In this document: positions 1 through 8,062 of the stretch, one piece after another
How the letters are laid out: each line of letters opens with the position of its first letter
How positions within the stretch are numbered: position 1 is the stretch's first letter
Assembly: GCA_012728505.1 (NCBI GenBank)
Contig: JAAYEY010000072.1
Location: 1-17,100, forward strand
Source of the DNA: Synergistaceae bacterium
GTDB lineage: Bacteria; Synergistota; Synergistia; Synergistales; Synergistaceae
Length of the DNA stretch: 17,100 bases
Reading direction: 5' to 3'
The notes under the pieces: generated by a model
The model's input: only the letters and a program-made list of their open reading frames with translations
Told to the model about the DNA's origin: nothing
Databases searched by the model: none
Translations under genes and position numbers: made by a program

Positions 1-23
1 GCCGGGCACCTTTTTGTGTTTTT
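1..23 (+). terminator. possible 3' part of a terminator cut by the window edge
   Basis: The window opens with a GC-rich arm (GCCGGGCACC) followed directly by TTTTTGTGTTTTT. This is how the 3' half of a rho-independent terminator looks on the plus strand, so it could end a gene to the left that converges on htpG. Read on the minus strand, the same arm begins 9 bases past the htpG stop and could also serve that gene. The partner arm lies outside the window, so this is only a suggestion. Confidence 0.3.
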
Positions 24-31
24 AGGAAATA

Positions 32-1927
32 TTACTTATCCAGAAGTTTCGTTATGAGTCGTGTGAATTTCTTTCCATCTTCTACAGGTTCTCCTTCGCA
101 AATCGCAGCAAGCCCCATTAGAACATTTGCCCATTCTGCGATGTCAGCACTTCCATCCTCTGTATCAGCTGCTATTTTCTTGATAAGAGGATGGGATGGG
201 TTCACTTCAAGAACTTTCTTTTCTTCCGGAACCTCCTGCCCCATGCTGCGGAAGAAGTTTCTCATCTGAGGAGAGATAGGCTCTCCCTTCTGCACGAAAC
301 AGGCGGGGGAGTCTACCAGCCTTGTTGATATTTTTACATCTTCCACCATATTGGCAAGCGATTCCTTAAGTTTTGAGATGAATCCTGTTTTTTCAAGTTC
401 CTCTTTTCCCTCTCCGCTATCGAACTCGCTGCCTTCTGGCAACGCAAGGTCTTCCTGAGAAATGGAAAGGAATTCATGTTCATCGAATTTTCTTGCGTGG
501 TTTACCCAAACTTCGTCAACAGCGTCTCCAAGAAGGAGAACTTCAATGTTTTTCTTTTTAAATCCTTCTAGCTTTGGAGAGATCTCAAGGTTTTTTACCG
601 GACCTCCTGTGATGTAGTAGATATTTTTTTGACCGACTGCCATACGTGACACGTATTCTTCAAGCGTGGTTTTTTCGCCCCTAGAATTGTCAAGGAGGCA
701 GAGCTTCATTATCTGTTCTCGGTTCTTTGTGTCAGAGATTATCCCTTCTTTGAGGACTGTGCCAAAAGTCTGCCAGAATTTTTTGTATTCGTCCGGCTTC
801 TCTGCCTTCATTTTCTTAAGTGTTTCCAGGACCTTGCGTGTAAGGTTGTTTTTAATCATTACTGTCTGTCTGTCCTGTTGAAGTATCTCTCGTGAAATAT
901 TCAGAGAAAGGTCTTCAGAATCGACCACTCCTTTTATGAAACGCAGATACTCCGGAATCAATTCGCGACAGTCGCTCATAATGAATACACGTCGAATGTA
1001 AAGCTGGATACCATGTTTTCCTTCTTGAAAAAAGAGGTCTGCCGGGGGACGGGATGGGATATATAGAAGCGCACTAAATTCGCTTGAGCCTTCAGCTTTG
1101 TAAGTTATTCGTTCTAGCGGATCTTCCCAGTCATGTGTAATGTGACGATAAAACTCTTTATAATCTTCCTCGCTTACTTCTGTCTCCGGTCTTGTCCAGA
1201 GGGCCTTCATTGAGTTGACAGGTTCTTCTTTTGTCTCTTCCTTCTTATCTTCTTCTTTTTTTTCTTTTGATATATCTTCAAGGAATATAGGATAAGTTAC
1301 AAAATCTGAATACTGTTTGATTATCCCGCGAAGGGTCCATTCTGAAAGATAGTCCTTCGATGATTCGTTGTCCTTGTCAATTTCTTTCATGTGAAGCACC
1401 ACGGAGGTTCCGTTTGACACACGGTCTCCTTCTCTTATTGTGTATGAGCCATCGCCTTCAGACTCCCAAATCCAGCTACTGTCTGAACCTGCTTTTTTTG
1501 TCTCAACAATGACCTTATCCGCAGCAATAAAACTGGAATAAAAACCTACTCCAAATTGCCCGATAAATTCATCGTTTTTCGAAGATGCTGCTTCGTTCAT
1601 TGCTTTTATGAATTCTTTTGTACCGCTTCTTGCGATCGTGCCAAGATATGAGACAAGATCATCACGCTCCATACCTATGCCATTGTCTGTTATCGTCAAA
1701 GTTTTGGACTCTTTGTCTATCTTGATCCTTATTTCGCCATCCGTTGCTAGATCGGAAAGGTTGGCGTTGCTAAGGCTCTCGATTCTCAGTTTATCCAGCG
1801 CATCGGATGCATTGGATATAAGTTCCCTCAAAAAAATATCGGGGTTGGAGTAGACGGAGTTGATCATTAGCTCCAGTACTTGCTTAGCTTCGCTTTGAAA
1901 TTCATGTCTTTCGATATTTTGTGACAT
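32..1927 (-). CDS. htpG: molecular chaperone HtpG (Hsp90 family)
   Basis: Cytosolic ATP-dependent Hsp90 chaperone that remodels partly folded client proteins, usually together with DnaK. The 631-residue product matches the usual HtpG length of about 620-640. The N-terminal GHKL ATPase domain shows the expected boxes: LRELISNASDALDKLR (residues 33-48, with the catalytic Glu35 and Mg-binding Asn39), DNGIGM (81-86) and the GQFGVGF lid glycine motif (123-129). A short Lys/Glu-rich linker at roughly 225-245 leads into the middle domain (ALWTRP), and a C-terminal dimerisation domain follows. The ATG start is supported by GGGAGGT at 1934-1940, six bases upstream. It lies 140 bases downstream of clpB on the same strand; a hairpin between them suggests separate transcription. 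I found no convincing promoter and no CIRCE element. Confidence 0.97.
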   Translation of the reverse strand: MSQNIERHEFQSEAKQVLELMINSVYSNPDIFLRELISNASDALDKLRIESLSNANLSDLATDGEIRIKIDKESKTLTITDNGIGMERDDLVSYLGTIARSGTKEFIKAMNEAASSKNDEFIGQFGVGFYSSFIAADKVIVETKKAGSDSSWIWESEGDGSYTIREGDRVSNGTSVVLHMKEIDKDNESSKDYLSEWTLRGIIKQYSDFVTYPIFLEDISKEKKEEDKKEETKEEPVNSMKALWTRPETEVSEEDYKEFYRHITHDWEDPLERITYKAEGSSEFSALLYIPSRPPADLFFQEGKHGIQLYIRRVFIMSDCRELIPEYLRFIKGVVDSEDLSLNISREILQQDRQTVMIKNNLTRKVLETLKKMKAEKPDEYKKFWQTFGTVLKEGIISDTKNREQIMKLCLLDNSRGEKTTLEEYVSRMAVGQKNIYYITGGPVKNLEISPKLEGFKKKNIEVLLLGDAVDEVWVNHARKFDEHEFLSISQEDLALPEGSEFDSGEGKEELEKTGFISKLKESLANMVEDVKISTRLVDSPACFVQKGEPISPQMRNFFRSMGQEVPEEKKVLEVNPSHPLIKKIAADTEDGSADIAEWANVLMGLAAICEGEPVEDGKKFTRLITKLLDK

Positions 1928-1972
1928 TTAACTACCTCCCAAGTCTGATAATTTAATTTAAGAAATTTGAGC

Positions 1973-2010
1973 CGGGGCTGCATAGTGTGGTTATGCAGTA
2001 TACAGCCCCG
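1973..2010 (-). terminator. hairpin between clpB and htpG, probable clpB terminator
   Basis: Perfect 8-bp inverted repeat CGGGGCTG (1973-1980) and CAGCCCCG (2003-2010), with a second inner pairing GCATA/TATGC that competes for the same left arm. On the minus strand it starts 57 bases after the clpB stop and is followed by a mixed AAATTTCTT tract rather than a pure U run. It is therefore a moderate terminator, or a processing or read-through element ahead of htpG. Confidence 0.5.
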
Positions 2011-2067
2011 AAAATATTACTAACTGCAAAGTTTGAAATTAGCAACCGATCCTTGCTTCATTGTATA

Positions 2068-4671
2068 TTATTCAACATGTAACACAAGGTCGTTACCCTG
2101 ATTCTCCACTACAATTTTTGATCCATCAGAAGCACTTCCTCCTATTATAAGGCGCGCTATCTGTGTTTCAAGTTTTCTCTGAATATATCTTTTGAGCGGC
2201 CTTGCGCCGTAGACCGGGTCATATCCGTTTTTGGTGATAACGCTCAGCGCTTCAGGCGTGACTTTAAGTGAGATGTTCCTTTCTTCCATGCGTTTCTCCA
2301 GTTGCTTAAGAAGTAGTTTTACTATCTCGGCGATCTCTTCCATTTTTAGGGGTTTGAAGAAGATTATTTCATCCACCCTGTTGAGGAACTCAGGTTTGAA
2401 TTTAGACCTAAGAGCAGACATTACCTCTTCTCTTGCGTTTTTTGAGATCTCACCGGTTGATGTGTCCATTCCGTTTATAAGGTTTTGGGCTCCTATGTTG
2501 CTGGTCATTATTATCACACAGTTTTTGAAGTTCACAGTCCTGCCGTGGCTGTCAGTTATCCGTCCGTCGTCCAGTATCTGGAGGAGGATGTTGAAAACAT
2601 CAGGATGGGCTTTTTCTATCTCGTCAAATAGGACCACGGAATATGGGTGCCTTCTTACAGCTTCTGTTAGTTGTCCTCCCTCGTCGTAGCCTACGTATCC
2701 CGGAGGAGCACCAACCATTCTGGAGACAGAGTGCTTTTCCATATATTCGGACATATCTATCCTCACAATATTCTCTTCTGAGTCAAAGAGCGACTCAGCA
2801 AGGGTTCTCGCAAGTTCTGTTTTGCCCACCCCTGTAGGGCCGAGGAAGATGAAAGACCCTATTGGTCTCTTGGGGTCTTTGATCCCAGAGCGGGCTCTCA
2901 AAACAGCATCTGCGACCAACTGGACGGCCTCGTTCTGTCCGATGACCCTTTGATGGAGTTCAGAGTCAAGATGGAGAAGTTTTTCTTTTTCTCCCTCCAT
3001 AAGCTTAGTGACCGGTATGCCTGTCCATTTAGCTATTATCTCTGCTATTTCTTCGTCGGTTACCTCTTCTCGCAGGAGCATTGCTCCAGTTGAAGAAAAA
3101 TGTTTTTCCTCTTCATCTATTTTTTTCTCAAGTTCAGGTAGTTTTCCGTGACGGAGTTGTGCTGCTTTGTTGAGATCATATTCTCTTTCGGCTTTTTCTA
3201 TCTGATTTCTGACTTTTTCGACTTCCTCCCTGAGAGATCTGACTTTTGATATATTCTCTTTCTCTGTTTCATACTGCGTTCGAAGCGTATTTGCAAGTTC
3301 TTTTTGGTCGGCAAGTTCCTTCTGCAGTATCTCAAGGCGATCCTTGCTTGCTTTATCCTTCTCATTCTTTAGGGCAGCCTCTTCGATCTCTAGCTGCATA
3401 ACCCGTCTTGAGACATTGTCTAGTTCAGCCGGTAAAGAATCGATGTCAGTTCTGATCATCGCGCCAGCCTCGTCGACAAGATCTATGGCCTTGTCCGGCA
3501 GGAATCTGTCTGAGATGTAACGGTCTGATAGGACGGCAGCAGCTACAAGAGCGTTGTCCTGTATCCTAACCCCGTGATGGAGCTGGAAACGTTCTTTTAG
3601 ACCTCTTAATATGGAAATAGTGTCTTCTACGTTCGGGGCTTCGACCAAAACTGGCTGAAATCTTCTTTCGAGTGCAGCGTCTTTCTCTATATAGTTTCTG
3701 TATTCTTCCAAAGTAGTTGCTCCTATACAGTGGAGTTCTCCTCTGGCAAGCATCGGTTTCAGCATATTGCCCGCGTCTAATGCCCCATCGGACTTTCCTG
3801 CACCAACGATTGTATGGAGCTCGTCGATGAAGAGAATCACATCTCCCTCGCTCTTTTTTACTTCATTAAGGACAGCCTTAAGCCGCTCTTCAAATTCTCC
3901 TCTGAACTTTGCTCCGGCAACCAGTGATCCCATATCAAGTGCAAAAATTGAACGGTCTTTGAGTCCTTCAGGGACATCACCTTTTAGAATGCGTATTGCA
4001 AGACCCTCAACGATTGCAGTTTTGCCTACTCCCGGTTCCCCTATAAGAACGGGGTTGTTTTTTGTCTTACGGCTCAATATCCTTATTACCCTTCTTATCT
4101 CTTCATCTCTTCCAATGACAGGGTCGAGCTTATTATCCCGGGCAGCTTTGACAAGATCTATTCCATATTTTTCTAATACTTCATATGTATCCTCAGGATT
4201 ATCGCTGGTAACCCTTTGATTGCCTCTGACATCGCAAAGTGTTAGTAAAAAATTATCTCTGCTGATTCCAAACGTGGAGAAGACTTTGCCGGAGGATGTT
4301 GCGTTACCTTCTGAAAGCATGGCGAGAAAGATGTGCTCAACTGATACGTACTCGTCTTTTAACTTACTTGCTTCTTCCTCAGCTTCTACAATAATTTTCG
4401 AGAGCCTCTGCGAAAGAAAAATTTTGCCTGACTCCTGGCCTGCACCAGAGATGCGAGGTCTTTTTCTAAGGTCGACCTCCAGTGCATTTTTGATATTTTC
4501 TACCGGTAAATTCATTTTTTCAAGAAGTTTCGGTATCAGTCCTTTTTCCTGGCCGATAAGAGCAACAGCAAGGTGTTCGCCATCAACCTCCTGATGACCG
4601 TTTTTTATAGCTATATTTTGTGCATCGTAAAAAGCTTCTTGCGATTTTTGCGTCAGTTTATTCATATCCAT
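2068..4671 (-). CDS. clpB: ATP-dependent disaggregase ClpB (Hsp100)
   Basis: Hexameric AAA+ disaggregase that threads aggregated proteins through its central pore, working with DnaK/DnaJ/GrpE. At 867 residues it is of normal full length. Domain order: Clp N-domain (about 1-145); first AAA+ module with Walker A GEPGVGKT (211-218), Walker B VILFIDE (278-284) and pore loop AKFRG (254-258, Phe in place of the common Tyr); coiled-coil M-domain (about 405-530), which distinguishes ClpB from ClpA/ClpC; second module with Walker A GPTGVGKT (611-618), pore loop GYVG (658-661), Walker B SVVLFDE (678-684) and sensor-2 GARPLKR (822-828). The first ATG is preferred over the ATG two codons later because GGGGGTG lies five bases upstream of it. 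It has its own promoter at 4729-4756 in a divergent intergenic region facing the cold-shock gene. Confidence 0.97.
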   Translation of the reverse strand: MDMNKLTQKSQEAFYDAQNIAIKNGHQEVDGEHLAVALIGQEKGLIPKLLEKMNLPVENIKNALEVDLRKRPRISGAGQESGKIFLSQRLSKIIVEAEEEASKLKDEYVSVEHIFLAMLSEGNATSSGKVFSTFGISRDNFLLTLCDVRGNQRVTSDNPEDTYEVLEKYGIDLVKAARDNKLDPVIGRDEEIRRVIRILSRKTKNNPVLIGEPGVGKTAIVEGLAIRILKGDVPEGLKDRSIFALDMGSLVAGAKFRGEFEERLKAVLNEVKKSEGDVILFIDELHTIVGAGKSDGALDAGNMLKPMLARGELHCIGATTLEEYRNYIEKDAALERRFQPVLVEAPNVEDTISILRGLKERFQLHHGVRIQDNALVAAAVLSDRYISDRFLPDKAIDLVDEAGAMIRTDIDSLPAELDNVSRRVMQLEIEEAALKNEKDKASKDRLEILQKELADQKELANTLRTQYETEKENISKVRSLREEVEKVRNQIEKAEREYDLNKAAQLRHGKLPELEKKIDEEEKHFSSTGAMLLREEVTDEEIAEIIAKWTGIPVTKLMEGEKEKLLHLDSELHQRVIGQNEAVQLVADAVLRARSGIKDPKRPIGSFIFLGPTGVGKTELARTLAESLFDSEENIVRIDMSEYMEKHSVSRMVGAPPGYVGYDEGGQLTEAVRRHPYSVVLFDEIEKAHPDVFNILLQILDDGRITDSHGRTVNFKNCVIIMTSNIGAQNLINGMDTSTGEISKNAREEVMSALRSKFKPEFLNRVDEIIFFKPLKMEEIAEIVKLLLKQLEKRMEERNISLKVTPEALSVITKNGYDPVYGARPLKRYIQRKLETQIARLIIGGSASDGSKIVVENQGNDLVLHVE

Positions 4672-4712
4672 AAAAACACCCCCATTATTGATGTTTTATT
4701 TATTAACTAATG

Positions 4713-4742
4713 CTGACCAACCTTTAACATTATATAGGTCAG
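4713..4742. repeat. short inverted repeat over the clpB -10 region
   Basis: CTGACC (4713-4718) and GGTCAG (4737-4742) form a perfect 6-bp inverted repeat enclosing the clpB -10 box and presumed start site. The placement would suit a repressor operator. It matches neither CIRCE nor the CtsR heptad that I know, and 6-bp arms can occur by chance, so this is tentative. Confidence 0.3.
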
Positions 4743-4756
4743 ATAAAATCAGACAA
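4729..4756 (-). promoter_or_regulatory. clpB promoter (sigma-70 type)
   Basis: On the minus strand TTGTCT (complement of 4751-4756), a 16-bp spacer, and a perfect TATAAT (complement of 4729-4734). Transcription would start near 4722, giving a leader of about 50 bases before the clpB ATG. The -10 lies inside the inverted repeat 4713-4742. Confidence 0.65.
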
Positions 4757-4929
4757 CTCCAAATCAAGGAATTTGCAAGCGTTTAAAAAAGAATGTTCGT
4801 TAAAATAATTGATTATCTTTGAATATCGTTTAATTGCTTTAGTTTACGGAGAATAGTGTTTTAGTTCAGAAAAACATCTGACATTTCAACAGAATAGGCA
4901 TTATATAAAAAATATTTAGTCAAATAGAC

Positions 4930-4958
4930 TTGACAAGCTATACTTATAAGTTTAAAGT
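4930..4958 (+). promoter_or_regulatory. cold-shock gene promoter
   Basis: Perfect TTGACA at 4930-4935, a 17-bp spacer and TAAAGT at 4953-4958. Transcription would start at about 4965, exactly where the 16-bp palindrome begins. A second, separate TATAAT at 4983-4988 has no well-spaced -35 (TTGCCT at 19 bp, TTGTCG at 14 bp), but with one of these it could be an alternative promoter. Confidence 0.6.
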
Positions 4959-4965
4959 TGCCTTG

Positions 4966-4981
4966 TCGGATATATATCCGA
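4966..4981. repeat. perfect 16-bp palindrome in the cold-shock leader
   Basis: TCGGATATATATCCGA reads the same on both strands. If transcription starts near 4965, the mRNA would begin with this sequence as a 5' hairpin. If the TATAAT at 4983 is used instead, the palindrome sits in the promoter spacer as an operator. Either role fits a tightly regulated cold-shock gene. The sequence alone does not choose between them. Confidence 0.6.
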
Positions 4982-5011
4982 TTATAATATTTTTTGTTGG
5001 GAGGCAACACA

Positions 5012-5215
5012 TTGAAAAGCAACGGTACAGTAAAATGGTTCAACGCAACTAAGGGTTACGGTTTCATCACCACGGACGAAGGCAACGATGTCTTTGTACA
5101 TTTCAGCGCCATCCAGGGCGACGGCTTCAAGACCCTCGATGAAGGTCAGAAAGTATCTTTCGAAATCACTCAGGGCAGCAAAGGCCCTCAGGCTTCTGAC
5201 GTCGAAAAGATCTAG
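5012..5215 (+). CDS. CspA-family cold-shock protein
   Basis: Small single-domain OB-fold protein (67 residues) that binds single-stranded RNA and DNA and melts mRNA structure. It starts with the family pattern [10 protein letters not shown] and carries RNP1 KGYGFI and RNP2 VFVHF, the aromatic nucleic-acid-binding face. The start is taken as TTG at 5012 because GGGAGG (4999-5004) lies seven bases upstream. The in-frame TTG at 4994 would place this RBS inside the gene and add residues absent from the family. Monocistronic: own promoter, short leader with a palindrome, and a strong terminator 47 bases past the stop. Codons are more GC-rich than the surroundings (many AAC, GGC, TTC), as expected for a highly expressed gene. 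Which csp paralogue it is cannot be decided. Confidence 0.95.
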   Translation: MKSNGTVKWFNATKGYGFITTDEGNDVFVHFSAIQGDGFKTLDEGQKVSFEITQGSKGPQASDVEKI

Positions 5216-5262
5216 CATTCGCTAGATAGCATATTTCTTTATTAATAAGGAAATAAACTATT

Positions 5263-5300
5263 AAGGGAAGACAACGAGATTTCTCGTTGTCTTCCCTTTT
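5263..5300 (+). terminator. strong rho-independent terminator after the cold-shock gene
   Basis: A perfect 16-bp stem (5263-5278 with 5283-5298) closed by a four-base loop and running into TTTT. The 5' arm begins AAGGGAAGAC. It isolates the cold-shock gene from the protease gene downstream. Confidence 0.88.
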
Positions 5301-5376
5301 ATGGGCTTTTATTCGATTTACCCATTGTTTCTGATACTTTCATGACAATTGTGCAAAATACCCCTTGCAAAAAACA

Positions 5377-5407
5377 CACCATTTCATCTATTGTTAATGG
5401 TGTTTTT
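5377..5407 (+). promoter_or_regulatory. terminator-like hairpin in the leader of the Lon-family gene
   Basis: CACCATT (5377-5383) pairs perfectly with AATGGTG (5396-5402), followed at once by TTTTT (5403-5407) and preceded by an A run. This has the layout of an intrinsic terminator, but it stands 45 bases upstream of the protease ATG, so it may be an attenuator. A weak promoter (TTGCAA 5366-5371, 17 bp, TATTGT 5389-5394) overlaps it; in that case the repeat would act as DNA. No better promoter is visible in 5301-5452. Confidence 0.4.
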
Positions 5408-5452
5408 GAGCATAAGAATTACAAATTATGAATTTTTCTAGGAGGCTATAAA

Positions 5453-8062
5453 ATGTCCCTTTTAAAAGATAAAAAACTTCCTGTGACAAAACTTAGACGT
5501 ACGGCTGATATAGAATCTTTAGGCTTCAGAACGACAAAATCACTTCCTAGGCTAGAGGCACTAGTTGGACAGGAAAGAGCTGTCCATGCAGTAAGTTTTG
5601 GTCTCTCGGTAAAGAGCAAAGGATATAACATATTTATGGTCGGTGAGCCCGGAAGCGGGAGAACCACATATGCGATGCAGGAACTTCAGCGTTGCGCGGC
5701 AACAATGCCCGCTCCTGATGACTGGGTATATGTATATAACTTTGATGATCCAGGAACACCACTTGCGATTAGATTGCCTGCCGGTAAGGGAAAAGAACTT
5801 TCAAAGGACGCTGAAAACGCTGTTGAAGACCTTAAATCGGTCCTTTCAAAGGCTTTTGATAACAATGAGTTTGAGGACAACAAAGCGCAGCTTGTAAAAT
5901 CTTTCCAAGAAGAAGTTAACAAACATATGGAAGAGCTTCGCAAATGGGCTGAAGAAAAACAATTTGCAATAAAACGTACACCTCAAGGTTTTGTGAATTT
6001 ACCCATGACCTTTGAGCCCCTCACCAAGGATGCAGAAGAAAAAATAGTCAAAGTGGAAGAAAAGGAAAACAAGACAGAAGAAAGTACTGTAGATACCACT
6101 GATACCACTGATACCGCAGCTGCTGCAGATACATCTGACGAAGCTGAAGTCAAGAAAGTTGAGCCTGTCCTTAGAGAAATGCAGCAGGAAGAATTTGAAA
6201 ACCTCTCTGAAGAGGAACAGGAAAGACTTCAAAAGGCATCAGAAACTATATCCCAAAAAACCCTTGAAACGCTTAGATCCATAAGAGAGCGTGAAAAGGA
6301 TCTTAAAGAGAAGATAAAAGAGCTTGAGGGCCAGATATGTAGAAATGCGATTGGTCCAACCATTTCAGAACTTAGAGCCAAATATACTCCGAACAAAAAG
6401 CTGGAGGCATGGTTCGAAGATTTTACAGAAGATACCGTTGCCAATTTCAATGCTTTCCTTGCTGTAGCACGTGATGAAGCTGCGGAAGTAGATTTTACCC
6501 GCTACGAGGTTAATTCGTTCGTTTCAAATAATCCAGAAGAGGGAGCTCCTGTAATAAGTGAGACAAATCCGATCTATTACAATCTAGTTGGAAAGGTCGA
6601 GTACGAAAGTCGGCAGGGCAACCTATACACTGATTTTAGAAGAATTACTTCTGGTGCTATACACAAAGCCAATGGAGGATTTCTCGTCCTTGAAGCAGAG
6701 GAACTTTTAAGACAGTTTATGTCATGGGATGCTTTAAAACGTGTTCTTCGATGCAGAGAACTTTCTATTGAAAACCTTGGTGAGCAGCTGGGCTATATCC
6801 CCGTATCATCGCTTCGACCTGAACCTATACCGATAGACATGAAAGTGGTAGTCATTGGCACTCCGTACCTTTATTATCTACTGAATGTTTATGATCCGGA
6901 GTTCCAGAAAGTATTTAAAATAAAGGCTGACTTTGGTACAGAAATGCCAAGAACAAAAGAATCAGAAATGCAGACAGCTCAGTTTATCGCTGGATTTGTA
7001 GAACATGAAGGCAAACTTAATTTCACAGCTACTGCGGTTGGTGAAGTGATTGAATGGGCATCTCGCCTGGTTGAAAACCAAAATAAACTTTGTACTCAGT
7101 TCAATAAAATAGCTGAGATCCTTGTCGAATCTACAGTCTGGGCCGAAACTGCAGGCAAGAAGCAAGTTGCTCTTGTACACGTCAAAAAGGCAATTGAAGA
7201 GAAGACTTTCCGCTCCAACCTTCTCGAAGATAAAATTCGTGAAAGTTATGAGGAAGGTATAGTAAGAATAGATACTAAGGGCTCTGTCGTTGGGCAGATA
7301 AATGGTCTTACAGTGATACAACTGGTCGATCATAGCTTTGGTTCGCCTGTGAGGATTACAGCCAACGTATTTATGGGGGAAGAGGGCATAGTAAACATTG
7401 AGCGCGAAGTAAAAATGACGGGCCCTATCCACAATAAAGGGCTGCTTATACTTTCAAGCTATCTCGGCAGAAAATATGCTCAGGATTTTCCTCTTTCAAT
7501 GACAGCGCGTATAGCATTTGAACAGACCTATGGGGGAGTCGAGGGAGACAGCGCTTCTTCAACTGAACTTTATTGCATGCTTTCAGCTCTTTCAGGTGTT
7601 CCTCTCAAACAGAGCATTGCGGTAACAGGTTCCGTTGACCAGTTTGGCAATATACAGCCGATAGGCGGAGTTAATGAAAAAATTGAAGGATTTTTCAGCT
7701 ACTGTAAAGTCTTTGGACTGACTGGTAAGCAAGGTGTAATGATCCCTTACCAGAATGAGCAGCATCTCATGCTCAACCACGAAGTAATTGAGGCTGTCAA
7801 GAAAGGTAAATTCCACATCTGGAGCGTAAAGACCATCGATGAAGGAATAGAGATACTTACAGACGTAAAGGCAGGAGTTTCTGATTCTAAAGGAGAATAT
7901 CCTGCAGACAGCATCCACGGAAAAACAAAGGCATGTCTCGAGGCTTGGATAGAACGCTCCTACAGGCATAAGAAAAAAATGATGGACAAAGTTGATCCGC
8001 CTAAAGATGATGAAAAGTCGAAGGATAAAAAAAAGAGCAGAAAAATTGAGGATTTTAACTAG
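5453..8062 (+). CDS. Lon-family AAA+ ATP-dependent protease (AAA_32 / COG1067 type)
   Basis: Large Lon-like protease of 869 residues, expected to unfold and degrade substrates in the cytosol. The N-terminal part resembles the AAA_32 group (COG1067), not classical LonA: there is no LonA N-domain. The P-loop reads GEPGSGRT (64-71), with Arg70 where Lys is usual. A helical, highly charged region (about 115-345) separates it from the Walker-B-like GGFLVLEAEEL (408-418). An acidic low-complexity stretch rich in Asp, Thr and Ala lies at 203-235. The C-terminal Lon protease domain has catalytic Ser700 in GDSAS and Lys743 in GGVNEKIEG; the 43-residue spacing equals that of Ser679/Lys722 in E. coli Lon. 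The Lys/Asp-rich C-terminal tail looks disordered. AGGAGG (5440-5445) lies seven bases before the ATG. The stop overlaps the next gene by one base (TAGTG). E. coli YcbZ and related proteins are the nearest comparison I can name. Confidence 0.9.
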   Translation: MSLLKDKKLPVTKLRRTADIESLGFRTTKSLPRLEALVGQERAVHAVSFGLSVKSKGYNIFMVGEPGSGRTTYAMQELQRCAATMPAPDDWVYVYNFDDPGTPLAIRLPAGKGKELSKDAENAVEDLKSVLSKAFDNNEFEDNKAQLVKSFQEEVNKHMEELRKWAEEKQFAIKRTPQGFVNLPMTFEPLTKDAEEKIVKVEEKENKTEESTVDTTDTTDTAAAADTSDEAEVKKVEPVLREMQQEEFENLSEEEQERLQKASETISQKTLETLRSIREREKDLKEKIKELEGQICRNAIGPTISELRAKYTPNKKLEAWFEDFTEDTVANFNAFLAVARDEAAEVDFTRYEVNSFVSNNPEEGAPVISETNPIYYNLVGKVEYESRQGNLYTDFRRITSGAIHKANGGFLVLEAEELLRQFMSWDALKRVLRCRELSIENLGEQLGYIPVSSLRPEPIPIDMKVVVIGTPYLYYLLNVYDPEFQKVFKIKADFGTEMPRTKESEMQTAQFIAGFVEHEGKLNFTATAVGEVIEWASRLVENQNKLCTQFNKIAEILVESTVWAETAGKKQVALVHVKKAIEEKTFRSNLLEDKIRESYEEGIVRIDTKGSVVGQINGLTVIQLVDHSFGSPVRITANVFMGEEGIVNIEREVKMTGPIHNKGLLILSSYLGRKYAQDFPLSMTARIAFEQTYGGVEGDSASSTELYCMLSALSGVPLKQSIAVTGSVDQFGNIQPIGGVNEKIEGFFSYCKVFGLTGKQGVMIPYQNEQHLMLNHEVIEAVKKGKFHIWSVKTIDEGIEILTDVKAGVSDSKGEYPADSIHGKTKACLEAWIERSYRHKKKMMDKVDPPKDDEKSKDKKKSRKIEDFN
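6092..6118 (+). repeat. in-frame 9-bp tandem repeat inside the protease gene
   Basis: GATACCACT occurs twice in a row and is followed by a diverged third copy (GATACCGCA). It encodes Asp-Thr-Thr units in the acidic low-complexity segment between the P-loop and the Walker B region. Being a multiple of three, copy-number slippage would keep the frame. Confidence 0.8.

Larger units (their letters stand above)
4672..5011. other. divergent intergenic region between clpB and the cold-shock gene
   Basis: About 340 AT-rich bases without a credible gene. The left end (4672-4756) holds the clpB RBS, leader and promoter with a short inverted repeat. The right end (4930-5011) holds the cold-shock promoter, a perfect palindrome and the RBS. 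In the middle (about 4760-4925) I see only AT-rich sequence. The short minus-strand open frames here have no RBS and no recognisable protein character. Confidence 0.8.

Noticed and set aside
1928..2067. Search for a CIRCE element or a promoter upstream of htpG
   Set aside because: No TTAGCACTC-N9-GAGTGCTAA pattern and no well-spaced -35/-10 pair was seen; the TATACT on the minus strand lacks a usable -35.
4994..5011. TTG at 4994 as start of the cold-shock protein
   Set aside because: It would put the good RBS (4999-5004) inside the gene; TTG 5012 is correctly spaced.
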